DNA from: Cupriavidus alkaliphilus
Lineage (GTDB): Bacteria > Pseudomonadota > Gammaproteobacteria > Burkholderiales > Burkholderiaceae
Direction: 5' to 3'
Assembly: GCF_900094595.1 (NCBI RefSeq)
Contig: NZ_FMAD01000003.1
Span: forward strand, 496,001-560,000
Length of the DNA stretch: 64,000 bases
Shown piece by piece: positions 7,844 through 19,894 of the stretch. The position numbers were made by a program, and so were the translations under genes. The notes under the pieces were generated by a model. The model was given only the letters and a program-made list of their open reading frames with translations. It searched no databases and was not told the origin of the DNA. Numbering within the stretch: the first letter of the stretch is position 1; the number at the start of each line of letters is the position of its first letter.

Positions 7844-8404
7844 ATGAAAATCGCACAGGAACTCCGCGTCGGTAACGTGTTCATGATCGGCGGCGATCCG
7901 ATGGTCGTGCAGAAGGCCGAGTACAACAAGTCGGGCCGCAACGCCGCTGTGGTCAAGATGAAGTACAAGAACCTGCTGACGGACGCACCGGGCGAGTCGG
8001 TGTTCAAGGCCGACGACAAGTTCGAAGTGGTGGTGCTCGAGCGCCGCGAATGCACCTACTCGTACTTCGCTGACCCGATGTACGTGTTTATGGACGCCGA
8101 CTACAACCAGTACGAAGTCGAGAAGGACAGCATGGGTGACTCGCTGAACTACCTCGAGGACGGCATGAACGTTGAAGTCGTGTTCTACAACGACAAGGCC
8201 ATCTCGGTCGAAATGCCGACCACGCTGGTCCGCGAGATCGTCTACACCGAGCCGGCCGTCAAGGGCGACACCTCGTCGGGCAAGGTGCTCAAGGGCGCCA
8301 AGATCAACACCGGCTTCGAGCTGCAAGTGCCGCTGTTCTGCAACATCGGCGACAAGATCGAAATCGACACCCGCACCGGCGAATACCGCAGCCGCGCCAA
8401 CTAA
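7844..8404 (+). CDS. efp: Elongation factor P
   Basis: 186 residues, the usual length. EF-P enters the ribosome next to the P site and relieves stalling at polyproline stretches. The N-terminal KOW-like domain has the tip loop KSGRNAA with Arg at position 32, the residue rhamnosylated by EarP in the EarP-type subfamily, rather than the Lys modified by EpmA. Two OB-fold domains follow, and the C-terminus ends [15 protein letters not shown]. The gene starts with ATG after AGGAAATCAGTTCAG, is preceded by earP and followed by a strong bidirectional terminator. Confidence 0.98.
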   Translation: MKIAQELRVGNVFMIGGDPMVVQKAEYNKSGRNAAVVKMKYKNLLTDAPGESVFKADDKFEVVVLERRECTYSYFADPMYVFMDADYNQYEVEKDSMGDSLNYLEDGMNVEVVFYNDKAISVEMPTTLVREIVYTEPAVKGDTSSGKVLKGAKINTGFELQVPLFCNIGDKIEIDTRTGEYRSRAN

Positions 8405-8440
8405 GGCGCTGGTCTGGCCCCGCTTCAACGCGGGGCGGGC

Positions 8441-8474
8441 AAAAAAAATGGCAGCCTCGGCTGCCATTTTTTTT
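8441..8474. terminator. Bidirectional intrinsic terminator between efp and nagZ
   Basis: AAAAAAAATGGCAGC-CTCG-GCTGCCATTTTTTTT: a perfect A/T-flanked stem in the gap between the convergent efp (+) and nagZ (-) genes, able to terminate both. Confidence 0.93.
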
Positions 8475-8498
8475 GCGCACGACGCGCGGCTCACGCGT

Positions 8499-9548
8499 TC
8501 AGGCGATCAGCCCGTGTTCCTTCAGCGTGCGCAGCGCGGCGCGGTACTCGCCCTCCTGCTGCAGCTTGTTCCAGTCGAGCGGCTTGCGGCGCGCGAACAG
8601 CTTGCGGATGCGGCGCTGCGAGGGCTTGTCGATCTCGACGTCGAGCTCGCTCAACAGCTGGTCGGCGCGGTCCGGGTGGTTGCAGATCAACACCATGTCG
8701 CAGCCCGCGCCCAGCGCGGCGCGCGCGGCCTCGGTGACGGTGCCCGCGACGCTGGCGCCTTCCATGCTGAGGTCGTCGCTGAAGATCACGCCCTCGAAGC
8801 CCAGCTGCGCGCGCAGCACGTCCTGCAGCCAGTAGCGCGAGAAGCCGGCCGGGCTGGGGTCGACCTTGGGATAGATCACGTGCGCCGGCATCACCGACGA
8901 CAGCGACAGCCCCAGCCATTCATACGGGCGCGCGTCCTGGCCCAGGATCTGGTCCAGCGGGCGTTCGTCGACCGGGATCGCCACGTGCGAATCCGCCTCG
9001 ACGTAGCCGTGGCCGGGAAAGTGCTTGCCGCAGTTGCTCATGCCCGCCAGCAGCAGGCCGTGGTTCAGGTGGCCGGCCAGCATCGACACCACGCGCGGGT
9101 CGGCGTGGAAGGCGCGGTCGCCGATCACGGCGCTGCGGCCATAGTCGAGGTCCAGCACCGGGGTGAAGCTCAGGTCGATATCGCAGGCGCGCAGCTCGGC
9201 GGCCAGCAGGTAGCCGCAGGCGACCGCCGCCTTGGTCGCGGCCAGCACATCACGTTCCCACAGTTCCCCCAGGCGATGCATCGCCGGCAGGTGGGTAAAA
9301 CCGTCGGTCTTGCAGCGCTGCACCCGGCCGCCTTCATGGTCGATGCAGATCAGCACGTCGTCGCGCACCGCGCGGATCGCGCGCGTCAGCGCCTGCAGCT
9401 GCGCGCGCGACTCGAAATTGCGCGCGAACAGGATCACGCCGCCGGTGAGCGGATGCGCGATGCGGCGCGCGTCTTCCGCGTCGAGCTGCTTGCCGACGAC
9501 ATCGAGGACCACCGGGCCCGGCCGCTTGCCGGAATTCTTCTTGGACAT
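8499..9548 (-). CDS. nagZ: Beta-N-acetylhexosaminidase (GH3)
   Basis: 349 residues from the ATG at 9548. A cytosolic enzyme that removes N-acetylglucosamine from 1,6-anhydro-muropeptides in cell-wall recycling. The GH3 NagZ hallmarks are present: KHFPGHGYVEADSH (catalytic His/Asp loop), the nucleophile region IFSDDLSMEGA and IDHEGGRVQR near the N-terminus. A GTG at 9566 overlaps the acpS stop codon (GTGA) and would add six residues; that start would allow translational coupling, but neither has a clear Shine-Dalgarno. It is the last gene of the long minus-strand run ending at the efp terminator. Confidence 0.95.
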   Translation of the reverse strand: MSKKNSGKRPGPVVLDVVGKQLDAEDARRIAHPLTGGVILFARNFESRAQLQALTRAIRAVRDDVLICIDHEGGRVQRCKTDGFTHLPAMHRLGELWERDVLAATKAAVACGYLLAAELRACDIDLSFTPVLDLDYGRSAVIGDRAFHADPRVVSMLAGHLNHGLLLAGMSNCGKHFPGHGYVEADSHVAIPVDERPLDQILGQDARPYEWLGLSLSSVMPAHVIYPKVDPSPAGFSRYWLQDVLRAQLGFEGVIFSDDLSMEGASVAGTVTEAARAALGAGCDMVLICNHPDRADQLLSELDVEIDKPSQRRIRKLFARRKPLDWNKLQQEGEYRAALRTLKEHGLIA

Positions 9549-9562
9549 GGAAGTGGTTGGGT

Positions 9563-9985
9563 TCACAAGGCTGTAGGTTGAGACGCCGCCGCGCCGCTGC
9601 GCTCGGCAATGGCGAAGGCGACTGCGTAATCATGTTCGTCACTGACACTGACCCGCACGACCAGCCCGCGTTCCGCCAGCCACGCAGCGAGCTCGCCATG
9701 GCACACCGCGGTGGGCTCGCCGGAGGGCAGGTTCATCAGTTCCATCGCGCGCCACGTCATCGGCCAGCGCATGCCCAGGCCGATCGCCTTGGAGAACGCC
9801 TCCTTCGCGGCGAAGCGCGTCGCCAGGAACGCCAGGCCGCGCTTTTCCGAACGCGCCTTGCGGGCATGGTACTTGGCCAGCTCGTCGGGGCCCAGCACCT
9901 TTTCGGCGAAACGGCCGTTGGTGCGCGTCATCACGCCCTGCACGCGGGCGATCTGGATGATGTCGGTGCCGACGCCGTAAATCAC
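9563..9985 (-). CDS. acpS: Holo-[acyl-carrier-protein] synthase
   Basis: 140 residues. It transfers 4'-phosphopantetheine from CoA to the active-site serine of ACP (acpP lies at 23300 in this window). The AcpS signature is visible: N-terminal [12 protein letters not shown] with the Mg-binding Asp, and [13 protein letters not shown] with the second metal-binding Glu. It starts with GTG, and the GTGA overlaps the pdxJ stop by 4 bases, indicating translational coupling. Confidence 0.96.
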   Translation of the reverse strand: MIYGVGTDIIQIARVQGVMTRTNGRFAEKVLGPDELAKYHARKARSEKRGLAFLATRFAAKEAFSKAIGLGMRWPMTWRAMELMNLPSGEPTAVCHGELAAWLAERGLVVRVSVSDEHDYAVAFAIAERSGAAASQPTAL

Positions 9986-10764
9986 GCCGAGGTGCCCCCG
10001 GCCGGATATTGCGTGCCCAGGCGCGCGGCCACCATGATCGCCTTCATCTCGCGCACCGCATTTTCCCAGCCTGCGAATACCGCGTGCGCGACGATGGCGT
10101 GGCCTATGTTCAGCTCCTTGATGCCCGGCAGCGCCGCGATCGGCTGCACGTTGGTGTAGTGCAGCCCGTGGCCGGCATTGACCACCAGGCCGTGCTTCTG
10201 GCCGGCATCGGCGCCGTCGGCAATACGGCGGAACTCGGTGGCCTGTTCGTCAGGCGTATGCGCGTCGGCATAGCGGCCGGTATGCAGCTCGATCACGGGC
10301 GCGCCGCAGGCCGCGGCCGCGGCGATCTGGTCCACGTCCGGATCGATGAACAGCGACACGCGGATGCCGGCGCCGGCCAGCTGCGCGCACGCCACCTTCA
10401 CCTGCTCGAAACGCCCGGCCACGTCGAGCCCGCCTTCGGTCGTCACCTCTTCGCGGCGCTCCGGCACCAGGCACACGTCCTGCGGGCGGATCTCGCAGGC
10501 GATGTCGAGCATCTCCTGCGTGATTGCGCATTCCAGGTTCATGCGCGTGGCCAGCTGCGGGCGCAGCGCATGCACGTCGGCATCGCGGATGTGGCGGCGG
10601 TCTTCGCGCAGGTGCAGCGTGATCAGGTCGGCGCCGGCCTGTTCGGCCAGCAGCGCGGCGCGAATGGGATCGGGGTACACGGTGCCGCGCGCGTTGCGCA
10701 GCGTGGCCACGTGGTCGATGTTGACGCCAAGGTCGATGACGCCCGGATTTGCGTGGAAGATCAT
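9982..10764 (-). CDS. pdxJ: Pyridoxine 5'-phosphate synthase
   Basis: 260 residues. It condenses 3-amino-1-hydroxyacetone 1-phosphate with 1-deoxyxylulose 5-phosphate in the DXP-dependent vitamin B6 pathway. The N-terminal motif [17 protein letters not shown] and THHLR-type [13 protein letters not shown] are diagnostic of PdxJ, as is the C-terminal [11 protein letters not shown]. The recO-pdxJ-acpS order is conserved in proteobacteria. It overlaps acpS by 4 bases. Confidence 0.97.
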   Translation of the reverse strand: MIFHANPGVIDLGVNIDHVATLRNARGTVYPDPIRAALLAEQAGADLITLHLREDRRHIRDADVHALRPQLATRMNLECAITQEMLDIACEIRPQDVCLVPERREEVTTEGGLDVAGRFEQVKVACAQLAGAGIRVSLFIDPDVDQIAAAAACGAPVIELHTGRYADAHTPDEQATEFRRIADGADAGQKHGLVVNAGHGLHYTNVQPIAALPGIKELNIGHAIVAHAVFAGWENAVREMKAIMVAARLGTQYPAGGTSA

Positions 10765-10798
10765 GCGAGCAGGTGCAGGAGTGAGTCGGAGGTTCTTG

Positions 10799-11686
10799 TC
10801 AGAGGTACTGCAGGTCGATCAGTATCTGGCGCGTCTTCAGGGGTGCGCCTTGCAGATAATAATGCAGCAGGAAACGCATCAGCGCGCGGCTTTGCGCGGC
10901 GGTCTGCGCGCGGCTGTAGTCGTCCTGCGCCATGTCCAGCAGGGTCTGGCCCGACACCACCGGCCAAGTCGACGGATCGCTCGGCTGGGCGCGGCGCACG
11001 CCGCGCTCGGGCTGGTAGACATAGTCGAGGCCCGGCAGCACCCGCTCGCCGGTGCTCAGGCACTGGTCGAACGCCACCGCGAAACCGGTTTCCTGCAGCA
11101 GCACGCGCTCGAAGCCGCGCAGCACCAGCCCGGCCGGCTCGCCGTGCGCCAGCCGCGTCAACGTCGACAGGTAATGGCGGAACAGCACCGGATGGGCGTC
11201 CTCGCGCGGGCAAAAGCGCATCAGCAGTTCGTTCAGGTAGAACGCCGACAGCAGCGCGTCGCCGGCCAGCGGGGGCATGCCGCCGACCCACTCGGCCTTG
11301 GTCAGGGTCTTGACCTCGCCGCGGCCGCTCCATGACACCGAGACCGGATGGAAGTGCTGCAGCACCGCGCGCAGCGCCGAGTGCGGGCGCTTGGCGCCCT
11401 TGGCCACCATCGAGATGCGGCCGTAGTCGCGCGTGAACACGTCCAGGATCAGGCTGGTCTCGCGGTAGGGCCAGGCGTGCAGCACGAACCCCGGCTGCTC
11501 GGCCACGCGCGACTCGGGCCGCGCCGGCACGATGCGCATGGCACGATCCATCATCGCGCGTGCGGCGGCGTCGGCCATGCCGGGCAGCGCGCCGCTGTCG
11601 AGCAGTTCGGCGGCCTCGTCGACCACGGGGTCGGCGCGCCGGCCCTTGGGCGCGGGCGCGCGCGCGATGTCAGCGGTCTTGCTCAC
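10799..11686 (-). CDS. recO: DNA repair protein RecO
   Basis: 295 residues from a GTG at 11686. RecO anneals single strands and loads RecA with RecR in the RecF pathway. The N-terminal OB fold begins around residue 65 ([35 protein letters not shown]), and the helical RecO_C domain follows. The roughly 60 residues before the OB fold are low in complexity and longer than in most homologues, so the true start may be an internal ATG (for example MADAAARAM or MMDRAM). It lies 54 bp after era. Confidence 0.92.
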   Translation of the reverse strand: MSKTADIARAPAPKGRRADPVVDEAAELLDSGALPGMADAAARAMMDRAMRIVPARPESRVAEQPGFVLHAWPYRETSLILDVFTRDYGRISMVAKGAKRPHSALRAVLQHFHPVSVSWSGRGEVKTLTKAEWVGGMPPLAGDALLSAFYLNELLMRFCPREDAHPVLFRHYLSTLTRLAHGEPAGLVLRGFERVLLQETGFAVAFDQCLSTGERVLPGLDYVYQPERGVRRAQPSDPSTWPVVSGQTLLDMAQDDYSRAQTAAQSRALMRFLLHYYLQGAPLKTRQILIDLQYL

Positions 11687-11740
11687 GGGGCGCTCGCTGG
11701 GGGCTCGCTGTCAGGTTGGGCGTCGGGACCGTTGCCGGGT

Positions 11741-12676
11741 TCACTCGTAGCCGTACGCGCGCAGGCCGGCTTCATTGTCGGCCCAGCCGCTCTTCACCTT
11801 GATCCACATTTCCAGGTAGACCTTGCCGTCGAACAGCTTTTCCATGTCCAGGCGCGCCTCGGTCGAGATCTGCTTGAGCTTGCTGCCCTTGTTGCCGATG
11901 ATCATGGCCTTGTGCGCATCGCGCTCGACCAGGATGGTGGCAAAGACGCGGCGCAGGCGCCCTTCGGTCTCGAACTTGTCGATGATCACGGTGCTGGTGT
12001 AGGGCAGTTCGTCGCCGGTCCAGCGGAACACCTTCTCGCGGATGATTTCCGAGGCCAGGAAGCGCTCGCTGCGGTCGGTCATGGCGTCGGCGTCGTACAT
12101 CGGCTCGCCTTCCGGCAGGTAAGGCCGGATGATGTCGAACAGCCGCGCGATGTGGTCGCGGGTCTTGGCCGACATCGGCACCACTTCGCGGAACGGGAAC
12201 AGCTGGCCCATCTTTTCCAGGAAGGGCATCATCACTTCCGAGCGGTTCTCGCCGATGCGGTCGAGCTTGTTGGCCACCAGCAGCACCGGCGTGTTCTTCG
12301 GCAGCAGCGACAGCACCTTCTCGTCGTCGGCGCCGTAGTAGCCGGCCTCGACCACGAACAGCACCAGGTCCACCGACGACAGCGTGGACGTGACCGCGCG
12401 GTTCAGCGAGCGGTTCAGCGCGCTGGCATGGCGGGTCTGGAAGCCCGGCGTGTCGACGAACACATACTGCGCGTCATCGGTGGTCTGGATGCCGACGATG
12501 CGATGCCGCGTGGTCTGCGCCTTGCGCGAGGTGATGCTGATCTTCTGGCCGACCAGCGCGTTCATCAGCGTGGACTTGCCCACGTTGGGGCGGCCGACGA
12601 TGGCCACGGTGCCGCAGCGGAACGCCGCGGCCGGGGTATCCGCCGCGTCTTGCTGCGGATGGGTAGATTCGGTCAT
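11741..12676 (-). CDS. era: GTPase Era
   Basis: 311 residues. An essential GTPase that binds the 3' end of 16S rRNA and checks 30S assembly. The G domain has all motifs: GRPNVGKST (G1), a switch I threonine region, DTPGFQ (G3) and NKLDR (G4). The C-terminal KH domain contains [23 protein letters not shown]. Its ATG overlaps the rnc stop by 4 bases (ATGA), giving the classical lepB-rnc-era-recO operon. Confidence 0.98.
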   Translation of the reverse strand: MTESTHPQQDAADTPAAAFRCGTVAIVGRPNVGKSTLMNALVGQKISITSRKAQTTRHRIVGIQTTDDAQYVFVDTPGFQTRHASALNRSLNRAVTSTLSSVDLVLFVVEAGYYGADDEKVLSLLPKNTPVLLVANKLDRIGENRSEVMMPFLEKMGQLFPFREVVPMSAKTRDHIARLFDIIRPYLPEGEPMYDADAMTDRSERFLASEIIREKVFRWTGDELPYTSTVIIDKFETEGRLRRVFATILVERDAHKAMIIGNKGSKLKQISTEARLDMEKLFDGKVYLEMWIKVKSGWADNEAGLRAYGYE

Positions 12677-13443
12677 TCCTTCAACCTGAGAGACAGCTGC
12701 GGGTCCTGCGGCTGGGGTTGCTTGCGGGTCTTGCCGGTACGCTCGGCGCGGCTGCGCTTGAGCAGCTGCGGCACCAGCTTCTGGACTTCGTCCAGCGCCA
12801 GCTTGGCGGCGGCCTGCTCGGCGGCGCGCCGTGACGCGCCGGTGCCGAACACCCGGACTTCCAGTTTAGGCACGGTGCACTCGACTTCAAACTGCTGGCT
12901 GTGCGCGGCGCCGTGTGTGGCGATTACGTTATATTGCGGCAGGGCAATCTTGTGGCCCTGCAGGTATTCCTGCAGCAGGGTCTTGGCGTCCTTGCCCAGC
13001 GTGCGCGGGTCGACCTGCTCCAGGATCGGGATATAGAGCTTGCGGATCAGCGCGCGCGCGGCATCGAAGCCGGCGTCGAGAAACACCGCGCCGACGATGG
13101 CTTCGAGCGCATCGGCCAGGATCGACGGGCGGCGGAAGCCGCCGCTCTTCAGCTCGCCCTCACCCAGGCGCAGGGTGTCGGACAACTGCAGCATCTGGGC
13201 GATCTCGTACAGCGCCTGCTGCTTGACCAGGTTGGCCCGCACCCGCGACAGGTCGCCCTCGTCGAGCTTGCCGAACATGCCATAGAGCATGTCGGCCACG
13301 GCGCAGTTGAGCACCGAGTCGCCGAGGAATTCCAGGCGTTCGTTGTGCTGGGCGCTGTGGCTGCGGTGCGTCAGCGCCTGTTGCAGCAATTCGGGCTTGC
13401 TGAATCGGTAGCCGAGTCGTTGCTGCAAGGCGTCGAGGTTCAT
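12673..13443 (-). CDS. rnc: Ribonuclease III
   Basis: 256 residues. A double-strand-specific endoribonuclease that processes rRNA precursors and structured mRNAs. The catalytic signature [12 protein letters not shown] is followed by the second acidic cluster [18 protein letters not shown]; the C-terminal double-stranded-RNA-binding domain (about 155-225) ends in [15 protein letters not shown] basic C-terminal tail follows. It overlaps era by 4 bases and starts one base after the upstream DUF4845 gene. Confidence 0.98.
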   Translation of the reverse strand: MNLDALQQRLGYRFSKPELLQQALTHRSHSAQHNERLEFLGDSVLNCAVADMLYGMFGKLDEGDLSRVRANLVKQQALYEIAQMLQLSDTLRLGEGELKSGGFRRPSILADALEAIVGAVFLDAGFDAARALIRKLYIPILEQVDPRTLGKDAKTLLQEYLQGHKIALPQYNVIATHGAAHSQQFEVECTVPKLEVRVFGTGASRRAAEQAAAKLALDEVQKLVPQLLKRSRAERTGKTRKQPQPQDPQLSLRLKE

Positions 13444-13444
13444 A

Positions 13445-13840
13445 TCAGTGCTGCGTTCCTGAATAGGTAATCAACAGGCTCAGGGGTCCGTAGACAGGCA
13501 CCTCGGTGCGGTACGAGAAATCGACCGACTGGATGGTGCCGTTATCGTCTTCCCGGATCAGCAGGTTCTCGCCCTTGACCGCGGTAATGCGGTCGATGGC
13601 GGCCTGCTTCTCGAAGAATTCGACCACTTCACGTTTGTTGGCGGCGCGCTGCTTGGCATAGCCGGCGGCGCGCTTGACCGAAAAATATTCCACCAGGCTC
13701 GGGATCGCGCGCAGCGCCGGCAAGGCCACGCCGACCACGAACACCACGATCACCAGCAGCGTCCAGACGGAAAACCCGCCGGCGCCACCCCGGCGCCATG
13801 CCGGATGGTTTCCTGCCCCCACCTTCCCAAATCGACCCAT
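13445..13840 (-). CDS. DUF4845 family single-pass membrane protein
   Basis: 131 residues from the ATG at 13840. Function not known. A basic N-terminus ([10 protein letters not shown]) leads to one transmembrane helix ([21 protein letters not shown]), followed by a periplasmic domain of about 85 residues. Its position between lepB and rnc is conserved in beta- and gammaproteobacteria. An upstream in-frame ATG at 13921 would overlap the end of lepB by 35 bases and add a Lys/Arg-rich leader, so the shorter start is preferred. Confidence 0.88.
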   Translation of the reverse strand: MGRFGKVGAGNHPAWRRGGAGGFSVWTLLVIVVFVVGVALPALRAIPSLVEYFSVKRAAGYAKQRAANKREVVEFFEKQAAIDRITAVKGENLLIREDDNGTIQSVDFSYRTEVPVYGPLSLLITYSGTQH

Positions 13841-13886
13841 CGCGCCTGCCCTCGTTTTGTTGAGTGTTCTTGCGCCGCGGAGATGC

Positions 13887-14786
13887 TTATTTAAACGATC
13901 CCACGCGTCCGAAATTGCCAAGGTTCATCCAGATCACGAACGCCTTGCCGACGATGTTCTGGTCCGGCACGAACCCCCAGTAGCGGGAATCGAGGCTGTT
14001 GTCGCGGTTGTCGCCCATGACGAAATAGTGACCTGCAGGTACCTTGCAAGTCACACCCTGTTGATTGTAGGTGCAGTTGTCCCGGTACGGAAAATCCGGA
14101 TCCGCGCCGGCGATAAAGGCCGGGCGGTCGGCGTCGTTCAGGATGCCATGGTCGACGCTGCCCGGGAGCTTTTCGCGGAAATGACGCGAATAGGCCAGGC
14201 GCTCCTCGTCGAGGAAGTCAGGCAGCGTGGTGTACTCGGCCGGCTTGCCGTTGATGGTTAGCCGCTTGTTGGCGTACTGCACCACATCGCCCGGCACGCC
14301 GATCACGCGCTTGATGTAGTCGAGCGACGGATCTTTCGGGTAGCGGAACACCATCACGTCGCCGCGCTGGGGCTCGCCCATGTCCATGATCTTCTTGTTC
14401 ACCACCGGCAGGCGGATGCCGTACTCGTACTTGTTGACCAGGATGAAGTCGCCGATCAGCAGCGTCGGGATCATCGAGCCGGACGGGATCTTGAACGGCT
14501 CGACCACGAACGAACGCAGCACGAACACCGCCAGGATCACCGGGAAGAAGCTGGCCGAATATTCGAGCCACCACGGCTGTCGCAGCTTTTCCTCGGCCAG
14601 GCGCTTGCGCGTGGCATCGGCATCGGCCGTGCCGAAGCTGCCCTGCAGGCGGCCCTGCTGCGAATCGAACTCGGCCAGCGCGAGCCGCGCCGAAGAGCGG
14701 CGCTGCCGCTCGAACACGAGCTTGTCGGCCACCCACGCCACGCCCGTAATCACCACCAGCACAAAAAGGATCAGTGCAAAATTCAT
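13887..14786 (-). CDS. lepB: Signal peptidase I
   Basis: 299 residues. It cleaves signal peptides of Sec and Tat substrates on the outer face of the inner membrane. There is an N-terminal membrane helix (1-20), a cytoplasmic loop and a second membrane helix (about 79-95), followed by the catalytic boxes: PSGSMIPTLL with nucleophile Ser104, and YIKRVIGVPGD with general base Lys159. The box VMGDNRDNSLDSRYWGFV completes the S26 signature. It lies downstream of lepA, as in E. coli. Confidence 0.97.
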   Translation of the reverse strand: MNFALILFVLVVITGVAWVADKLVFERQRRSSARLALAEFDSQQGRLQGSFGTADADATRKRLAEEKLRQPWWLEYSASFFPVILAVFVLRSFVVEPFKIPSGSMIPTLLIGDFILVNKYEYGIRLPVVNKKIMDMGEPQRGDVMVFRYPKDPSLDYIKRVIGVPGDVVQYANKRLTINGKPAEYTTLPDFLDEERLAYSRHFREKLPGSVDHGILNDADRPAFIAGADPDFPYRDNCTYNQQGVTCKVPAGHYFVMGDNRDNSLDSRYWGFVPDQNIVGKAFVIWMNLGNFGRVGSFK

Positions 14787-14884
14787 GACGGCTTCTGGTT
14801 CTTGGAAATCCTGGTACAGCCTGTTCTGTCACCACGCCGGCAAGGCTGCAGGACATGGCCCTGCCCCTGCCCTGCGCGCGGCAA

Positions 14885-16678
<1,794 letters not shown>

Positions 16679-16875
16679 CTAGTGTTCAGGGAAGCGCCGG
16701 CTGAAAGCCCGGGCGGCAACAAGCAGTGAAGCGGCCCGGCGCCGCGCGCCGCAAGGCGAGCGCGGGCGTACCGCGGGTTCGGGGGGTGCAATTTTTGCGC
16801 CAATCCGCAATTTTACCGGATTTTCAATGACTTCCGGGTCGTCATATGGTGGCGTGGCGCGGATGCCGGCGGCGT

Positions 16876-17181
16876 TCAGCGATCGGTGCGCGCGGCGCCA
16901 TGTGCGGCAAGCCATACCCTTGTCGCCGCCTCGTCGAGGAAATAGTGACAAAGGGGCGCGGCATTCGCCGACGAGTCTGCCGACAAGTCCGCCGGCGTGC
17001 CGGGCATCAGCACCGGTACCAGCTCGCCAAAGCGCGCCTCCAGCGCGGCATCGGCGTCGACATCGACTTCATGAAGGATGAAAGAAAAATCGCGCCGGAG
17101 CGTCTCCAGCGCGACTTTCATGTCTTCGCAAAGGTGGCAGTACGCCCGGCCGTACAGCGTCAGCGCGGGCGTGCCAGCCAT
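16876..17181 (-). CDS. Glutaredoxin-family protein (DUF836 type)
   Basis: 101 residues with a thioredoxin-like fold. The N-terminus LTLYGRAYCHLCEDM holds the redox motif Cys-His-Leu-Cys in place of the CPYC of classical glutaredoxins; the fold continues as HEVDVDADAALEARFGELVPVLM with the cis-proline region VPVL. The substrate is unknown. It starts 6 bp after the upstream protease gene, so the two are probably cotranscribed in the RpoE cluster. Confidence 0.85.
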   Translation of the reverse strand: MAGTPALTLYGRAYCHLCEDMKVALETLRRDFSFILHEVDVDADAALEARFGELVPVLMPGTPADLSADSSANAAPLCHYFLDEAATRVWLAAHGAARTDR

Positions 17182-17187
17182 GGCGGA

Positions 17188-18675
17188 TCAGCGCGCCGAG
17201 GCGGCGCCGGGTCGCAGCGTCAGCACCTGGGTGGCGTCGCCGCGCCGCACGAACACCGCGGCGATCCGGCTCTTGTCCAGGCCGCGCACCAGCTCGTTGA
17301 ACTGGCGCGCGTTGGTCACGTCGGTGTCGCCCAGGCGCAGGATGATGTCGCCCGGACGGATGCCGGCCCGCAACGCCGGGCCGTCGGCCACTTCGACCTC
17401 GACGCCGGACTTGAGCTTGAGCTCCTTCAGGCGCGCCTCGGGCAGGTCGCTGACCACCAGGCCGAGCGCGTTGGGCTTGCCGGCCTGCGGCGCGCTGTCG
17501 TCCTTCGGCGTTGCCCCGCTGCGGGCGCGGGCCTTGCCGTCCGGCTCCAGCTCGGTGACGGTGATGCTGACCTCGCGGGTCGCGCCCTTGCGCCACAGCT
17601 GCAGCGGCACGCGCGTGCCGGGCTTGGTCTCGCCGACCATGCGCGGCAGGTCCGAGGCCCGCTCGATATCGCGGCCGTTGAACTTCAGGATGATGTCGCC
17701 CGCCTCGATGCCGGCCTTTTCGGCAGGACCGCCCGGCTCGACACTGCCGACCAGCGCGCCGCGCGCCCGGCCCAGGCCCAGCGAATCGGCAACTTCCTTG
17801 GTGACGTCGCCGATCGCCACGGCAATGCGGCCGCGCGTCACGCGCCCGGAGGACTTGAGCTGCTCCGACACGCGCATGGCCTCGTCGATCGGAATCGCGA
17901 ACGAGATCCCCATGTAGCCGCCGCTGCGGCTGTAAATCTGCGAGTTGATGCCGATCACTTCGCCGCGCAGGTTGATCAGCGGCCCGCCGGAGTTGCCGGG
18001 ATTGACCGCCACGTCGGTCTGGATGAACGGCAGGTAGTCGCCGGTGTCGCGGCCCTTGGCCGAGACGATGCCGGCGGTCACGCTGTTGTCCAGCCCGAAC
18101 GGCGAGCCGATCGCCAGCACCCACTCGCCGGCGCGGACCTTGTTGGAATCGCCCAGCGGCAGGCGCGGCAGCCCGCTGGCCTCGACCTTGAGCAGCGCCA
18201 CATCAGTGCGCTTGTCGGAGCCGATCAGCTTGGCCTTGAACTCGCGCTTGTCCGGCAGCGTCACGTAGATGGTCTCGGCGTCGGCGACCACGTGCGCGTT
18301 GGTCATCACATAGCCATCCTGGCTGATGATGAAGCCCGAACCCACGCCGCGGCTCTGCTCTTCCTGCTGAGGCGGCTGGCCGCGGCGCGGCGGAGTGCCC
18401 GGCGCCGGGGCGCCGGGCATCGGCACGCCGAAGAAGCGGCGGAAGAACTCGGCCATCTCGTCGTCGCCGCCCGGTACGCCGCGCTGGCGCACCAGTTCGG
18501 TGGTGCGGATATTGACCACGGCCGGGCTGGCCTTCTCCACCAGGTCGGTGAAGTCAGGCAGGTTGTAACTGGAGGCAGCGGCCTGGGCGTGGCTGACTTC
18601 GGCAACGGTCGGGCCGAGCAGCATCATGGCAGCCATGACCACGGCCCGCGCCAGGGCTGGAGATCTGAACATCAT
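17188..18675 (-). CDS. DegP/MucD-type periplasmic serine protease
   Basis: 495 residues from the ATG at 18675, preceded by GGGAG; a TTG two codons upstream is the alternative. A periplasmic Do-family (S1C) protease/chaperone that degrades misfolded envelope proteins. A signal peptide (about 1-32, ending VSHAQA) precedes the trypsin-like domain with His in MTNAHVVADA, Asp in KRTDVALLK and Ser in NPGNSGGPLIN. Two PDZ domains follow. A Pro/Gly-rich linker (residues about 78-100) lies in the LA-loop region. It is the fourth member of the rpoE-rseA-rseB cluster, like mucD in Pseudomonas. Confidence 0.94.
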   Translation of the reverse strand: MMFRSPALARAVVMAAMMLLGPTVAEVSHAQAAASSYNLPDFTDLVEKASPAVVNIRTTELVRQRGVPGGDDEMAEFFRRFFGVPMPGAPAPGTPPRRGQPPQQEEQSRGVGSGFIISQDGYVMTNAHVVADAETIYVTLPDKREFKAKLIGSDKRTDVALLKVEASGLPRLPLGDSNKVRAGEWVLAIGSPFGLDNSVTAGIVSAKGRDTGDYLPFIQTDVAVNPGNSGGPLINLRGEVIGINSQIYSRSGGYMGISFAIPIDEAMRVSEQLKSSGRVTRGRIAVAIGDVTKEVADSLGLGRARGALVGSVEPGGPAEKAGIEAGDIILKFNGRDIERASDLPRMVGETKPGTRVPLQLWRKGATREVSITVTELEPDGKARARSGATPKDDSAPQAGKPNALGLVVSDLPEARLKELKLKSGVEVEVADGPALRAGIRPGDIILRLGDTDVTNARQFNELVRGLDKSRIAAVFVRRGDATQVLTLRPGAASAR

Positions 18676-18805
18676 CGACAACTCCCGGGATTCAGCGAAA
18701 AGAAGAAAAACCGACTGGATGTGATCCCGTGGCGGGGGACCCCTGCGCAGGTTTCATGGAGCCGGCCTCGGACGAAATCCGGGCACCGGCTGCACCTGCT
18801 CACGC

Positions 18806-19894
18806 TCAGTGTACCGTCTTGGGCGGACGGTACTCTACGGCCGTCGCAAACTGGCGCACGGTGCTCGCCGGCACCTCGCCCACCACCGTGATCCAGAAAT
18901 CGGCAACCCGGCGCACCACGACCTGGGTCGCGCCGAGCGCGGCCACGCCTTCGCGGCGCGCACGTTGCTCGGAAACTGGTTCAATGAAGACCGACAGGCC
19001 GGTCAGCCCGTCGCTGTAGACCACCTGCAGCACTTCGAACACCTGCCCGCGGGCATTGCCGGCAGCCGGGGCGCGCAACTCGCCGAGCGGGCGGCGCACC
19101 TCGCGGATCTTCTGGAACCCCTTGAGCGGCACCGCGATCGTCCAACCCTCGTCGGCGATGTTGGTGGGCTGGTAGGTCACCTCGTAGTGATTCCAGCTGC
19201 TGGAATTCTTGATCGCACCCAGGATGCGCTGCTTCTCGGACGGCACGCCGATCTGCACCTGCGAGAACGACACCTGCTCCAGCACCTTGCCGCCGTCGCC
19301 GATGGTCTGCGCGCGCATCAGCAGGCCGGAGTTCTTCTCCGCCCACAGGCGCACCGCGTAGCGCGCGGCATCGTGCGGTTCCAGCGCAAAGACCTCGCAC
19401 TCCATGCCGGCCACGCGCTCGGCGGGCATCTTGCGCATGTCGTACAGGTCCAGCACATCGTTCTTGTTGGTGGCGAGCAGCGCCGGGAAGCGGTCCTTGG
19501 CTTCCTGCTTTTCCACCACCACCAGCTTGGCTTCGGGGATCAGGCTGTGGACCACGTCGTTCTGCCGCAGCACTTCGCGCGGCTTGCCGTCGAGGGTTTC
19601 CAGCCGCTCGTATTCGTTGTGGACGAGGTCGCTGTAATGCTGGATACGCGAGGCGTGCATGACGCTGCCGCGCTGATAGATCAGCGTGCCGACATAGTTC
19701 TCGCGCTGTGCGGCTTTATGGATCTTGTTGAGCCAGGCAGTGGCGTCGCGTCGGTTCAGCGTACTGTCCGCGGGCTGCGCGGTGGCCGCTGCAGCGCTCA
19801 GACACAAGGCCAGAAAAAAGGACCTACGCAGGGCCCTAATTCTCTGCGCGCCCGCTACATAGGCGGACGAACCTCCTTTATGCATGTCCGGCAT
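18806..19894 (-). CDS. rseB: Sigma-E regulatory protein RseB/MucB
   Basis: 362 residues. A periplasmic protein that binds the anti-sigma factor RseA and shields it from cleavage until lipoprotein or LPS signals accumulate. A signal peptide (LRRSFFLALCLSAAAATAQP) is followed by the MucB/RseB N-terminal domain (AWLNKIHKAAQRENYVGTLIYQRG, RLETLDGKPREVLR) and the C-terminal domain from about residue 235. Its ATG shares one base with the rseA stop codon (TAATG), indicating translational coupling. Confidence 0.95.
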   Translation of the reverse strand: MPDMHKGGSSAYVAGAQRIRALRRSFFLALCLSAAAATAQPADSTLNRRDATAWLNKIHKAAQRENYVGTLIYQRGSVMHASRIQHYSDLVHNEYERLETLDGKPREVLRQNDVVHSLIPEAKLVVVEKQEAKDRFPALLATNKNDVLDLYDMRKMPAERVAGMECEVFALEPHDAARYAVRLWAEKNSGLLMRAQTIGDGGKVLEQVSFSQVQIGVPSEKQRILGAIKNSSSWNHYEVTYQPTNIADEGWTIAVPLKGFQKIREVRRPLGELRAPAAGNARGQVFEVLQVVYSDGLTGLSVFIEPVSEQRARREGVAALGATQVVVRRVADFWITVVGEVPASTVRQFATAVEYRPPKTVH

